From positions 3,224,001-3,288,000 of the forward strand of contig NW_020825289.1 of NCBI RefSeq assembly GCF_003286085.1: a stretch of DNA of 64,000 nt, in the 5' to 3' direction. The notes under the pieces were generated by a model, which searched no databases, was not told the DNA's origin, and saw only the letters and a list, made by a program, of their open reading frames with translations. The DNA is from Drosophila persimilis (Eukaryota > Arthropoda > Insecta > Diptera > Drosophilidae). Positions 34,408-45,896 of this stretch are shown in pieces. The position numbers were made by a program, and so were the translations under genes. The stretch's first letter is position 1. Each line of letters opens with the position of its first letter.

Positions 34408-36699
34408 ATGCTATTTCGCGGCGTGCAGGTCCTGCAGCGAAGACACCAGCAGTTCAGCAGAGCTATTAATCACTTTTCTGTGCGACGTGACTCCGGCAAA
34501 AGTTGGATGCAAAATGACTCCGAACTCATCAGGCCCCAAGCGTGGACTCGTCCTGGCATGTTCATCCAGTTTCGGTGTACTGCTGGAGGCAGCGATTCCA
34601 CTAAAAAAGAGAAGGCGCTGGAATCGAAGGAGGAGACGACTGAGGCCAAGCCGAATGCTAGACAAACAAAAAACTTCGAGGTGAAAACTTCCAAGGGGAT
34701 CCTAAACATTAGCACGACAATTGAAGACTCGAAGATCAATGAGATTGTATTTGAGAAATCCGACACAACGAACATTAATTTAAAGTCCAATGCAAGTGCA
34801 ACAGTAGGAGGAGGAGCCGATAGTACCACGGGATCCGAAACCCCGCATAGCTCCCCCACATCTGCTCCGAAGTCATCGCCACCTGTTAAGGACACCAAGG
34901 TCAGTCCAACACCACCACCTGCAGAGACTCCACCTGCCGTCACACCCACACCAAAGCGCGCTCGCTTTGATTATCGCGCCTCACTAGAGCGTAACTTTGT
35001 GACTCCTGGAAGAGCAATTGCAGATTTTATGTTAACGGCTGCTGACCTGGACTCTCTATCGAAGATCAAGAGGAGATCTCCATACGAACAAGAGCCTCCC
35101 ATGACCGTCTACTGGCGACGAGATGTCGAGGCAAAAGCTGTGGAAGTATGGGGCTCCAAGGAGAACCTTCTGCGTGAGCGTCTCAAGCGCGAGGTGGAGC
35201 GCAAACAGTACCAGCAGAGTAAGTGCCTTCCTGTCTCACTGTACATATTTGTCAAGTTAATAGAGTATTGCTAAAAATGGATGGTCCGACAGATTTGTTC
35301 ACTGTGAAACGCCGCCTGCGCGACTATCGTCGGGAGATTGGTTCTCGCACCAAAATTATGATGGATAATCAAACAGAGTCAGAGAAATCTGCTCAAGTAG
35401 TCGCCACCGCAATTGCCATGTAAGAATTAATTAATTGCTTGACAACATAAACGATTTACGTACTCGATTCCTCCAGCAATGCAGCTAATTTGCTCTTCAA
35501 GGCAGGTGGATGGTTTTACAGTGGCTCCCATAGCATGTTTGCCGAGGTCATTCACTCGCTGGCGGATCTTATTAACCAGCTTATACTCGCGTTTGGCATC
35601 TACAAGTCCTCGCAGAGTCCTGATACCGACCATCCCTATGGTTACATGAACATGCGATATGTGTCTTCGCTGATCTCAGGCGTGGGCATCTTTTGTGTCG
35701 GCTGTGGCCTGTCCATCTATCATGGTATAGAGGGCATTCTCCATCCACAGCCCATCGCCGATCTCTTCTGGGTCTACTGCATTCTGATGGGATCGCTGGT
35801 CTCCGAAGGAGCTACCCTGATGGTTGCCATAAATGAGTTGAAGCGTGCGGCCCGTGTAAATAACGTGAGCTTCAAGGAATACGGTGTGCATTTTCCTTAC
35901 TCATCTGGAGGCTAGTTTCTCATACATATGTATATCTTTTCACTGATCAGTTATTTCTGGCAAGGATCCCTGCGTGAATGTGGTGCTCTGCGAGGATGCT
36001 GCTGCCGTGACTGGTGTCATAGTAGCCGGCACCTGCATGGGACTGAGCAGCTATACGGGCTCACCTATTTTTGACGCCGCAGGATCGCTTGTTATTGGCG
36101 GTCTTCTGGGCGCTGTGGCCTCTTTCATTATATACACCAATGCCAATGCTCTGGTGGGTGTCTCCATTTCAACCGACCGTCTTGAGAAGATCAACACTGC
36201 GTTGGAGGCTGATGTAATGATCCGAGCCATCTATGATGTCAAGGGCATTGACATTGGTAATGCTCGTGTGCGCTATAAGGTGAGACCCTGACCTTCTTCA
36301 TTTTCGCTGACATTTTACTGAATTCCATGGATCTGCCCTCAGGCTGAGCTTGACTTTGATGGTCGCGAGTTGACGCGCTCGTATCTGGACAAGCAGGATC
36401 TCGCCAAGCTACTAACGGTGCGTTGTCCTGACCTATTTTTAATAATTTCTTGTAAAGTTTTCTTCTCTGTTTTCAGACTGTTCGTGGGTTCCAAAAGGTG
36501 GACGATCTGGAGACCTTCCTGCTCGCCCATGGCGAAAACATTGTGGACCTGATGGGCGGTGAGATCGATCGCATTGAAATGAATCTGCGGGTAAGTTACA
36601 CTGAAAAGCCTTTTTAAATTGATCAACAGCTATCCACTTCTCTTCCCCTGGCAGACGCAATTTCCGGAAATTCGACACGTGGACCTTGAAATACTCTAG
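34408..36699 (+). CDS. ZnT49B: Zinc transporter, SLC30A9 family (ZnT49B)
   Basis: Seven exons: 34408-35218, 35293-35419, 35477-35883, 35951-36279, 36343-36417, 36477-36590, 36655-36699; 635 residues. The start follows a predicted 67-base leader intron (34320-34386). The first 30 residues are basic and suit mitochondrial import, as for human SLC30A9. A Ser/Thr/Pro-rich linker leads to the family's N-terminal domain (FMLTAADLDSLSKIKRRSPY, DVEAKAVEVWGSKENL). The cation-efflux membrane domain follows, with metal-site motifs HSLAD and DTDHPYGY in exon 3 and a second membrane half (VNVVLCEDAAAVTGV) in exon 4. The C-terminal cytosolic domain is divided over four short exons. It probably exports zinc from mitochondria. 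Confidence 0.93.
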
Positions 36700-38944
36700 G
36701 ACAGGTTCCCTACCTTGTGGGACTGTTGAATACAAACAAAAAGCATTAGGTGATTGGGTGCTTTCCATAAGAAATGATATCCTGTTTAGTTTATATTTAT
36801 TTTCCATTGTCTACTGAATCTATCTAGTATCATTAACATTAAATGTGTTGGGCCTGGATATTTCTAAAGTCGTCTGGCTGAAGTGAAGGATACCCGGCTA
36901 TGAGTTTGTAGTTGAATTAAGTGTGCTTTTTTAATCCCATGCCCCGTTGAAACCAGTGAGAGCTATGTACTATAATAATATAAATATAAATGCAATTAAC
37001 TATAATGTTTGTTTGTACGAATTAAAGGTCCAAATCGATGGTCGACGAATGAAATGGTTTTTTTAGGAGAAAACAGCTGGCCTCCCTTACTTGGAGCGTA
37101 AAAGTTTCAGCCGGTTGAAAAAATGAAGACAATGAAGACAAATTTTTACCGCATTAAGGCAATCGAATGAAAGTCGATTGAATATTATAACTCAGTATTT
37201 TTATACCAAGTAGTCATCTTATTAATTTATAAGGAGATAAAAAACATATTGATTGCGCTTGCATAATGCATAATAGATAACAGTGCTGTAGGGATGGTAA
37301 TTTTAAAATTCGCATTGTTGGGAGTTCTCAGCCCAGCTACGGGATACATGGGCTTATACAAATTTTCGTGTCATATTTGCGCTACAGATTACTTATCCAT
37401 TGCTCCAATTATTCTAATATGCAGACAATTATGAAAGAATATCCGTTTATTAAATTAGCCTTTAAGGGATATTCAAAATAACAGTTACAGTTATTGCTTC
37501 TTTAAAGCTTACTAATACTCTAAAGTCCAGAAAACGAAAACAAAATAGAATTCCCTTCTTCCTACCGCACGCAATCATTCAAATGCACTCATGCAAAGAG
37601 AGAACGCTCCTTGAGAGAGCTGAAAGCTCCCAGAGCCGAAGGCCTATGGTATGTTTGGGATAATTTTTCGTTGTATGAACTGGGAGCGTCTTTGTACATA
37701 CATACTGTAAGGTTAGCTGTTAAGTTAACATAGCTCATTTGGAATCACCAATGGATGAACCAAATCCAACTCTTTGAATAAACGGTGAATGAATGAATGT
37801 GAATGAAATTAAATGCAAACGTGAAGCTTTATTTGAAAGGTGTACACCAATTTTAATGTGAAACGAAAGTGACTTCTTATTCATAAATTTAAGTGATCAG
37901 CAAAAAGTTCTTAAGTAAAGCCTGTAAGGAAGCTCATTTCCAAGCCCCTAATTTTATATACCCTTGAAGTTCGACTGTTCGTTTGACAACGAATTTTTTA
38001 AGACCGTTCGTTCATATGTCAGCTGAAATATATGTTAATGCTTCGTTATTTGGACTGCAAATGTCTGATCAATTCCATAATGCCCTTTTAAAGGGTATAA
38101 CAACCAACAAAAAAACCCTTATTACCATTTCTATATTAACCAAAACAAACAAAACACTCGCTCATGAATAATTTTTTATAAAGGAATTTCTCTTATGCTT
38201 TAGTGGTGAACGAACTTCGACGAACACTATAATAGATACACTCTCATTCACTGTTCTTGCGGCTGGGGCATGGGCATTAGCAGCGCCTTAGCGCCTGAGC
38301 TAAAGATCGACGTATCAATCCGATTCTTTCATTCCGATTTGGTTTTTTAATTTGAACACACTGGTTTACTGTGCAGCCAGCTGCTGCTGCTTCTTCTGCT
38401 GACGCTGCTGGTGCTACCGTGTGGCATTTATTTGACCCATTAACGGTAAAAGCAGCGACACAACACAACGCAATTCACATGCTAATTGGATGGGACCTGA
38501 CTTCAGACTTCAGAAGCCGTTCTGTTCTGGACTGTGCTGTGCAGATATGTAAATGTGTGCGGCAGGTATATAACCAGCCATTCCTGTTCCAACTGGCAGA
38601 GACAATCGTATTCCCATTCGTACAGCCATGAAATCTGTCACCGAATCAATTAGGCGTCGCTTCAGCTGAAGTGTGGCATTGGGAGTAACTAGCACAGACC
38701 AGACTGGACATCAAGCCCAGTCCGATTGCTGATTCAGTTGCATTCCCGTTCTCCGAACTGTGACGGTAAGTTCGCCGGACGACGATCAATGCCACACTCA
38801 ATACGATACGTAGTCGAAAATGTAGACTGGGGCGATCAATTGAGATCGTCGCGTACCGTACTCGTGATTTTAATTGATGGGGAAGGGAACCCTCGAACAC
38901 AGCGAATCTCTGCAATACATCAATTAGTGAGCAACTGACATCTA
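36700..38944. other. Intergenic DNA between ZnT49B and the arylsulfatase
   Basis: No coding exon recognised. A TATATAA at 38567-38573, in a GC-richer stretch, is a possible TATA box for the arylsulfatase, about 420 bases before its start codon. The rest is A/T-rich with a few TACATA runs. Confidence 0.4.
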
Positions 38945-38989
38945 ATGCCGGCACATCTCACCCGATCTTCCAGTTCAGAGACGCAAACA

Positions 38990-40999
38990 ATGCTGTTTCT
39001 GGTGCTGTTATGGTTGGTGCTACCCATGCCGATTCCCTCCGAGGCGGCCAATGATCCGCCCAAGCCGCATATAATCTTCATTCTGGCCGATGATTTAGTA
39101 AGTTCCCTTGATCCTAACCTGAATCGTATAATTATCTGTTGGTTATCTCTACTTTTAGGGCTTCAACGACGTGGGCTTCCATGGTTCAGCACAGATTCCC
39201 ACTCCCAATATCGATGCGTTGGCTTACTCAGGCATCATTCTGAATCGTTATTATGTCGCTCCGATCTGTACACCCTCGAGGTCCGCACTAATGACGGGAA
39301 AATACCCCATACACACAGGTATGTGGACCAAGTCCTTTCATATTACTATTCAATCCAATCCATTCCTTCGTCCTGGATAGGTATGCAGCATACGGTGCTC
39401 TATGCGGCTGAGCCACGTGGACTGCCACTCAAGGAAAAGATTCTACCACAATATTTAAATGACTTGGGGTAGGTCCTTTGCAATTTATCCCCGAAACGTT
39501 CTTGTCCTTATCTCGATCCCTCTGGTCCCCAGTTACACGTCTCACATATCTGGAAAATGGCATCTGGGACATTGGAAACTCGAGTATACGCCACTGTTTC
39601 GGGGCTTCAGCAGCCATGTAGGATTTTGGTCCGGCCATCATGACTACAACGATCATACGGCCGTCGAGAAAAACCTGTGGGGGCTGGACATGCGCAACGG
39701 AACGGATGTGGCCTACAATCTGCACGGACAGTACACGACAGACGTGATAACAAAGCACTCCGTCTCAGTAATAGCCAACCATGACGCAGCGAAAGGTCCA
39801 CTTTTTTTGTACGTGGCGCATGCGGCAGGTCATTCGGGCAATCCATACAATCCACTGCCGGTGCCAGACGACGATGTGATGAAGCTGGACCACATTCTCC
39901 ACTACAAGCGTCGTAGATACGCCGGTGAGTCTCGTGCTTCGATCGCAAGTACCTCTAGTCCTGATGCTGCGACGTTGTTTTGGTTTCTCGCTTTCAGCCA
40001 TGGTCGCTAAAATGGATGAGAGTGTTGGCGTGATTGTGGACCAGCTGCGAAAGTCGAATATGTTGGAAAACTCGATCATTATCTTCTCCTCGGACAACGG
40101 TGGCCCGGCCCAGGGATTCAACCTGAACTTTGCCTCGAACTATCCGTTGCGGGGCGTAAAGAACACCTTGTGGGAGGGAGGCGTTAGAGCCGCAGGTCTC
40201 GTTTGGTCACCGCTTCTCGAGAAGAGGCAACGAGTTGTCGACGAGACCATGCACATCAGCGACTGGCTACCGACGCTGATTGAGGCGGCTGGAGGCATAC
40301 CGGCTCTGGCCAATGCCAATCTCAGTCAGAGTTTGGATGGGATGAGCATTTGGCAGACGCTGGTCCATGCCTACCCATCACCGCGCAAGACTGTGCTCCA
40401 CAACATCGACGACATCTGGGGCAGCGCCGCCTTGACGGTCGGCGACTGGAAGATGATCCAGGGCACCAATTACAATGGAAGATGGGACGGCTGGTACGGA
40501 CCGGGTGGGGAGCGAGATCCCCATCTCTACGACTGGAACCTGGTGCTCAAGAGTAGCAGTGGCAAAGCAATGACTGGCCTGAAAATGCTTCCAAGTCGGG
40601 CGGATCAGCAGAGACTGCGAGAGACTGCCACAGTCACCTGCCAAGGGCAATCAACTCAGGGCACCAGTTGTGTGGCGACCGCATTTTCAGCCCCATGTTT
40701 GTTCCATGTGCGCGACGATCCGTGCGAACAATTCAATCTGGCGGAACAGTGAGTTGGAGACTATCTGCTGTACTTGTTCGGTTGTCCCTCAATACATTCA
40801 TTCTTTCAGATATCCCAAGGTACTCGATTTATTGGTGGCGGAGCTCCAGCATATCAACTCCACTGCTGTGCCGCCGTCCAACCAACCTGATGATCCCAGG
40901 GCAAGTCCTATGTACTTCAACTACACATGGACCAACTTTGGGGACTATTATGGCAATATCAAAGGTGCTGTCCTGGGTGATATAAGCTCGAAGTTTTGA
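38990..40999 (+). CDS. Arylsulfatase (type B-like), secreted or lysosomal
   Basis: Six exons: 38990-39097, 39159-39318, 39381-39468, 39533-39924, 39998-40748, 40810-40999; 562 residues. I chose the ATG at 38990 because it directly starts a signal peptide ([19 protein letters not shown]); an in-frame ATG at 38945 would add 15 polar residues. Sulfatase signature [18 protein letters not shown] carries the cysteine that becomes formylglycine. Metal ligands appear in ILADDLG and [10 protein letters not shown], and the second signature is GKWHLGHW. It hydrolyses sulfate esters, probably of glycosaminoglycans, like human ARSB. The orthologue is probably the gene called CG8646. A polyadenylation signal AATAAA lies at 41026-41031. 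Confidence 0.93.
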
Positions 41000-41103
41000 A
41001 GGACACTGCGAAGAAGACTGCTTAAAATAAAGTTATCAAGTTTTAGTCTATTAACAGTTATTTGAAGTTGGCTAGGTTTAACGAATTTCGATAGAGGTTG
41101 GCA

Positions 41104-41109
41104 TTTATT
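41104..41109 (-). terminator. Polyadenylation signal for the small secreted-peptide gene
   Basis: AATAAA on the minus strand, 79 bases after the stop codon of the 41188-41346 reading frame. Confidence 0.45.
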
Positions 41110-41187
41110 TATAGCTAGCATCTAAAGAAAGATAATCGATTATCAATTTGACGGGTGCTGTCTCCATCATGTCTCCATCATACTCAA

Positions 41188-41346
41188 TTAAGACGAAGCC
41201 GTGGCTGGGGTGGTGGTGCGGAATGGACAGATATTTAGCCGTAAAATGCAGGCCCAGAGAAGGAATGTTGACTCGGCTGTGGGCACCAGGAACAACATCA
41301 GGACGGACACCAGGAGCAGATACAGACACAACACCGACATGTCCAT
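41188..41346 (-). CDS. Small secreted peptide precursor (52 residues)
   Basis: The frame begins MDMSVLCLYLLLVSVLMLF and continues LVPTAES: a classic signal peptide with a likely cleavage after the alanine/serine near residue 26. The mature part would be about 26 residues, with two cysteines six residues apart (ACILRLNICPF) and a Thr/Ala-rich tail. A TATAAATA box lies at 41416-41409, an initiator-like TCAGAG at about 41380, and AATAAA 79 bases after the stop. The whole unit is about 300 bases long and has no intron. It is convergent with the arylsulfatase. I do not recognise the peptide. Small secreted proteins of flies include seminal, immune and gut peptides; which of these applies cannot be told. 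Confidence 0.5.
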   Translation of the reverse strand: MDMSVLCLYLLLVSVLMLFLVPTAESTFLLWACILRLNICPFRTTTPATASS

Positions 41347-41408
41347 GATTGCGAACGAAAGAAGCCTTTATTCAAGCTCTGATACTATCTTACTAATCGA
41401 TCAGGCCT

Positions 41409-41416
41409 TATTTATA
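41409..41416 (-). promoter_or_regulatory. TATA box of the small secreted-peptide gene
   Basis: TATAAATA on the minus strand, about 35 bases before an initiator-like TATCAGAG and about 63 before the start codon. Confidence 0.5.
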
Positions 41417-42160
41417 AGCACCCAGATCTTACAGTTGCTCAGCCCTCCACATATTTGTCCAGCTGTGGCTGTGTTCCGTCTGGTCAACTGTCTTTGACCT
41501 GATTCGCTGTGAGGGTAAACATTTACTCAATCCACTTCGAGGCCAATGGACAGGCCGCCTTCCATGAGAATTATCCATAAATCTGGGATACAACTGTATT
41601 CGAAGATACTCGAAACTAATAGGACAAAAACAGGCAAATCTCAAGTAGTTTATTTCATCAAGTCCACTAGTCTTTACTCAAACTAACTCTGCGGCTATAA
41701 GAGCAAATCAGGCAGTGTGAGCGATCAGGCGGGACAATTCTCACAGTTAGTACATCTATTCTCTAATAGCAAAAATAACCAATTAAATAAGATCAATGCA
41801 AAAAAAAATGTATTATATATGTGGTCTTTTAGTGCAGGGTATCAAAGATTCGAACATGTATAATTTAGTTTTAATTAGTATCGATAACACAAAATACATT
41901 CGATAGATTTTTAGCTAAGAATAACTTTATTTAATTTTGTATAATTCGCAACCTAGGATCAACCTATTTAATTTCATTTTCAAATGTATATTTAAGAAGT
42001 AGTTATATCAACTTCCATACGCATTTCATACTTCCATACTTTTCATTTTTTTTATCTTCTTTGTTCATTTGTCTTTTTGTTCTTAGTTAAATTTTAAAAT
42101 CTAATATCTAGTTTTAAGCTTAAATGCAATTCATTGACGTTTTAGCTTCGTAAATTTATT
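41417..42160. other. Intergenic A/T-rich DNA
   Basis: Nothing coding is seen. It may include one end of the transposon remnant that follows. Confidence 0.4.
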
Positions 42161-42381
42161 TTACGATGTTGTGGCGGCAGAATTACTAGCTCCAGTACTA
42201 CCACTTCCTTGCCATTCAATTGTTTCGATAGAAGCTGGGTGTTTCAACTTCAAATGCCGAGTCAAATTGCTCAGTGAACCACCATACTTAACTCCGACTT
42301 GCATTGCGTGCACTTTGCTTTTTTCTCGCCTATAGCGTCGAAGTGATTTAAAAAATCATTAAATTTACCTTTATGTGACAT
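42161..42381 (-). pseudogene. BED-type zinc-finger remnant of a hAT-like transposase
   Basis: The minus strand reads MSHKGKFNDFLNHFDAIGEK, then KCTQCKSE. After a one-base frame change it continues KYGGSLSNLTRHLKLKHPAS and ends at a stop 20 residues later. The Cys-X2-Cys ... His-X4-His spacing and the N-terminal position are those of BED fingers at the start of hAT transposases. The frameshift near 42295 and the missing catalytic domain show it is a remnant. Confidence 0.7.
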
Positions 42382-42579
42382 TTCAAAACAGTTTTGTTTG
42401 TCTTTAAACTTTCTTTCCCGAGTCCGCCACAACAAAATGTGAAAAGGGTTTCCATACCAGTTCAAAAGTAGAAAACATCAGAGAAAAAAACGAATGAAAA
42501 CGAACGAATCGTGTAAATTTCTCTCGAGTTATATTTGTTTGACCTTTTTCGCTTAAACCTTTTTTTCAGACAAAATCCA

Positions 42580-43405
42580 ATCCACTATTTAAAATAAACC
42601 ATTCAAGTAGAAAATTAGTTTATGAGTCGGATAAAACTATGTGGGCATGGCTAAATGTTCTATCTAAATAGTAATATTCAACGGGATATAAACCTGGGAG
42701 AATATGGGTTCCAATCGTGACGGAGAACGATTAACCTATTGGAAGCCAAGGGGCTATTTAAATATTCTACCGAAAATAATGAAAATTGAATCATTTTAGC
42801 ACAGTTCAGGTGAAAGATATCGTTGTTTTTTCAAGTTCAGAGGAAAGATGGCGTGAATCCTTAAGAAAAATGTACAATTGTTAATATTTTCCGCCATTTA
42901 CCTCAAGTAGTTAAACAAGTTAAATAGAGGGGTCTTAGGTGGGCTAAGTTCGGTTTTTCATATATCATACGCTATATTGTTGTTGAGGAACCAAAATTGA
43001 GGCAAAAATAATCAAAGTCAAGTATTTAAAATAAGCCAGTCAAGCAGAAAATTGATTCATTAATCGGATAAAATTATGTGGGCAGGGCTAAATGTATGTA
43101 TAGCTGAGAATATTCGACAGAAGATCAAAAGCGAGGAATATGTACAATACAATTTTTAAAATGAGACGGTATATTTACTGTATATATGTATATAATGGTA
43201 TGTTTTCTCAATTTCATCATTCTGTTAAATTTAATTTTCAACGTTATAAAGAAATCCAATAAAAGCAAGTGTTTAAAATAAAGCAATCAATTAGAAAATA
43301 GGTTCATCAATCGTATAAAATTATGTGGGCATGGCTAAATGTTCTATATAGCTAGTAATATTCGAGGGAAGATCAAAATCGAAGAATATGTATAATAGAA
43401 CTCGA
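42580..43405 (+). repeat. Three diverged direct repeats of about 110-135 bp
   Basis: Units at about 42586-42690, 43023-43150 and 43266-43400 share the order TTTAAAATAA..AGAAAAT..TAAAA(C/T)TATGTGGGCA(T/G)GGCTAAATG..AATATTCGA. The second and third also share GAAGATCAAAA(G/T)CGA(G/A)GAATATGTA. Spacing is uneven (about 435 and 243 bases). They may be remnants of one transposon family or of a decayed satellite. Confidence 0.65.
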
Positions 43406-43442
43406 ATTCGTCAGTATATATTTTTATATTTTTGAGGGAGAG

Positions 43443-43448
43443 ATGTAA
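43443..43448 (+). promoter_or_regulatory. Start-stop element (ATG-TAA) just before the COA4-like start
   Basis: ATGTAA, eight bases before the start codon at 43457. If it is in the mRNA leader it is a minimal upstream open reading frame, which would affect ribosome loading. Transcription start is unknown. Confidence 0.4.
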
Positions 43449-43456
43449 CACTCGCC

Positions 43457-43654
43457 ATGTCCGCCGCTGAAGAAAAGGATCCCGTGGAGTTGATGCTGAA
43501 GAAAACAGGCTGCATTGAGCTACATTACAAGGTGCAGGAGTGTATAGCCGACACCGGTGACTGGCGTGCGTGCCAGGACAAAGTTAAAGAATTCAGGGCC
43601 TGCATGCAGAAATACGTCGACCAGCAGAGTAAAAAGTATGCCAACGTCAAGTAG
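43457..43654 (+). CDS. COA4-like twin-CX9C mitochondrial protein
   Basis: A 65-residue single-exon frame with two CX9C motifs: CIELHYKVQEC and CQDKVKEFRAC. This is the CHCH fold, imported into the intermembrane space and oxidised by Mia40. Length and order fit COA4/CHCHD8, a cytochrome-oxidase assembly factor. The start codon has a good context (GCC ATG). Its last 17 bases overlap the start of the PTH2 frame, so both are probably on one transcript. Confidence 0.85.
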   Translation: MSAAEEKDPVELMLKKTGCIELHYKVQECIADTGDWRACQDKVKEFRACMQKYVDQQSKKYANVK

Positions 43655-44036
43655 CATCCTGCAGAAGTTCATCAAACCAACCAAGCTGGCGCTCGTCGTG
43701 CGCAGCGATCTTAAGATGACCAAAGGCAAAACAGCGGCCCAATGTGCACACGCTGCCGTCATGTGCTACCAGAACGCGGCTAACGGAACAGCCGAACAGA
43801 GTGCTGTTCTGCAGCGTTGGTGTCGTATGGGCCAACCGAAGATAGTGTTACGGGTCGAAAACTTCGAGCAACTTAATGGACTGGAGCGACAAGCGCAGGA
43901 GGCGAACGTCGTTGCTGCTCTGGTGAGAGATGCTGGCCGAACACAGCTGGAACCGGGAACGGCGACGGTTCTGGGCTTGGGACCAGCACCAGCTTCTGAA
44001 CTGGATAAATTGGTTGCACACTTGAAACTATTATGA
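43638..44036 (+). CDS. Peptidyl-tRNA hydrolase 2 (PTH2 family)
   Basis: 132 residues from the ATG at 43638 (MPTSSSILQKFIKPTKLALV). The same frame is open back to an ATG at 43557, but that part is the COA4 coding region read in another frame. Family signatures: LALVVRSDLKMTKGKTAAQC, then AHAAV, DAGRTQLEPGT, LGLGPAP and the C-terminal HLKLL. PTH2 releases peptides from prematurely dropped peptidyl-tRNAs; human PTRH2/Bit1 is mitochondrial and has cell-death roles. The usual N-terminal membrane segment of PTRH2 is missing, so this is a shorter form. An ATTAAA signal lies at 44063-44068. It is convergent with the Era-like gene. Confidence 0.9.
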   Translation: MPTSSSILQKFIKPTKLALVVRSDLKMTKGKTAAQCAHAAVMCYQNAANGTAEQSAVLQRWCRMGQPKIVLRVENFEQLNGLERQAQEANVVAALVRDAGRTQLEPGTATVLGLGPAPASELDKLVAHLKLL

Positions 44037-44107
44037 GCTCTAAGTTTTATATATTCGTTACAATTAAAGTAAAATTTAACAACAGGTATTCTTTAGCTTC
44101 GGCCGGT

Positions 44108-45305
44108 CTACTTGACCTTGGAGGCCGTGGAAATGGTCAGGGAAACCGCCTGACCGAACATCTCCACCAAATCGGAGGTCACACGTTCAGTTATCTGTCG
44201 CAATTTCCCATTGGACTCGCCACATATCAGCCGCTCAATGCGTTCAGTGGGACATTGTACTTGAACGGACGTGTAGACAACATCTGCAATGAGAATCGTA
44301 CTTTATATGGAACTTCTCCTGTATCGTATACATACGTTTCTCCAAGCTGTAATACTCTAGCTCGCACTTCAGGTTATAGGGTATCTCCTGCGGCAAGTAG
44401 TCTAGCAAACGGGCACGAACACTTTCTACAATGAGCGCCTCGGGGCTGGCATCTGTGTGAATGTCCGAGGCGAATCTCCATTGTCTTGGCAATGCCTGTC
44501 CAATCAAATAGTTCTGAAGCTCATTCAGGCCATTACCTGTCATGGCTGAGACAAGGAACACATTATCAAAGTGATCCCAAGTGGTCTGTCGCTTGCTTAG
44601 CGGAATTCCCTCTGCCACCTGACCCGTGGTAGCGGCTGCCAGACCTCGCGTCGCACCTTTGCCATTTCGCTGACCGGAGAGCGTGTCATTGGTTAGAGTC
44701 TTGATCAGATCCAAAAGCACGCGCTTCGATTTAAGGGCATCTATCTTGTTCAGCACGAGGAAACTGGGTAGGTTGGCGTAGGCCTTCAAGGTGTCCAAGA
44801 CAGTAGGGTGCAGTTCCTTTCTCGTCCAGCTGTTTGAGACATCCTGCATGACGGCGATGACGTCCGCATGCTGAATGGCATGCCGGTAGGAGCTCTTAAA
44901 GCTCTGCTCCAAGTGGTGCTTCCGTATTTCCCGCTGGGTCACCAAGCCGGGCGTATCGTAGAACACGAGCTGAGTTTGTCCGGTTGTGCAAATGGCCGTG
45001 TTCGACTTGCGGGTGGTATGTACTTTAGCGGATGTGGGACATACCCTGTGGTTAATTATGTTGTTGATGAACGTGCTCTTGCCCACATTGGGGACTCCAA
45101 TCACAGCAATGTGCAGGGACATCTGCTGATCCACTGACTTGTTGATATTCTTCGTACTCTCCTGCGGAGGAAGTTGCGCAGGGTTGGACGATGTGTCGTC
45201 GGATTGAGTGGCGTTGGACAAGCTGCGTCCATTTGTAAGCAAACATCGATTGCTATTAGTCCTATTCAGCAATTTTAAAGCACTTGAAAACCAATTATAC
45301 CGCAT
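44108..45305 (-). CDS. Era-like mitochondrial GTPase (ERAL1 orthologue)
   Basis: Exons 45305-44336 and 44283-44108 give 381 residues. A basic N terminus suits mitochondrial import. The G domain has G1 GVPNVGKSTFINN, a switch with TTRKS, G3 DTPG, G4 NKID and G5-like VSAMTGNGLNEL. The C-terminal KH-type RNA-binding domain reaches across the 52-base intron (IPYNLKCELEY.. | VYTSVQVQCP.. GKLRQITERV). Era-type GTPases chaperone the small ribosomal RNA; ERAL1 does this for the mitochondrial 28S subunit. It is divergent to Hen1. Confidence 0.93.
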
Positions 45306-45896
45306 CTTGCGAAATCAAGTTTATTTTTATTTAGCAAATTTCGATAGCCAATTTCGATAGGTGATGTTCTTCCTGGCCGTATGACATTACTCTTTGCTAA
45401 TGGTCGTATTCCACTACTCTAACCGGACCGATTAAACACACATATGACAACACTTGAAAAGTGTGAGACCAGCAATAAAAACATTACAGGAAAAGTAATG
45501 TACGATATAATAGTACGATATTGTCATCGAACTGGCGGCAGCGCAGCAGCAGATAAATTCATACTGTGAAATTATCACATGCGATATATGTACATATGTA
45601 TGTAAGAATCGTCCGGTGTGTGACGCTGAACCACCAAATCACCAACGCCAACGCAAATTAATAGTTGTGTTTTTGCTTTCATACTATACCGATATTTACA
45701 GTAGTGAAATACGACCAATAGATGAGCAGAATTGGACCTGTAATTGAAATCAATCGTCTCAACGCGTTCGCGACCAAGTGATTAGCAGGACAAAGAAAGA
45801 ATACCTCAATACATTTCACATAATATAATTGCAACAAAGATTAGCACGTGAATCAATCGAAGTCGCCAAACACAAATCCCCAATAGAAGACGCACA
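45306..45896. promoter_or_regulatory. Shared Era-like/Hen1 upstream region
   Basis: 591 bases between divergent start codons. Two TTTCGATAG motifs (near 45338 and 45352), related to DRE, lie just upstream of the Era-like gene, and AGTGTGAGACC near 45460 resembles housekeeping motif 1. No TATA box is obvious. This is inference from motifs. Confidence 0.4.

Noticed and set aside
38945..38989. Upstream in-frame ATG for the arylsulfatase
   Set aside because: It would place 15 polar residues before the hydrophobic signal sequence; the ATG at 38990 gives a normal signal peptide.
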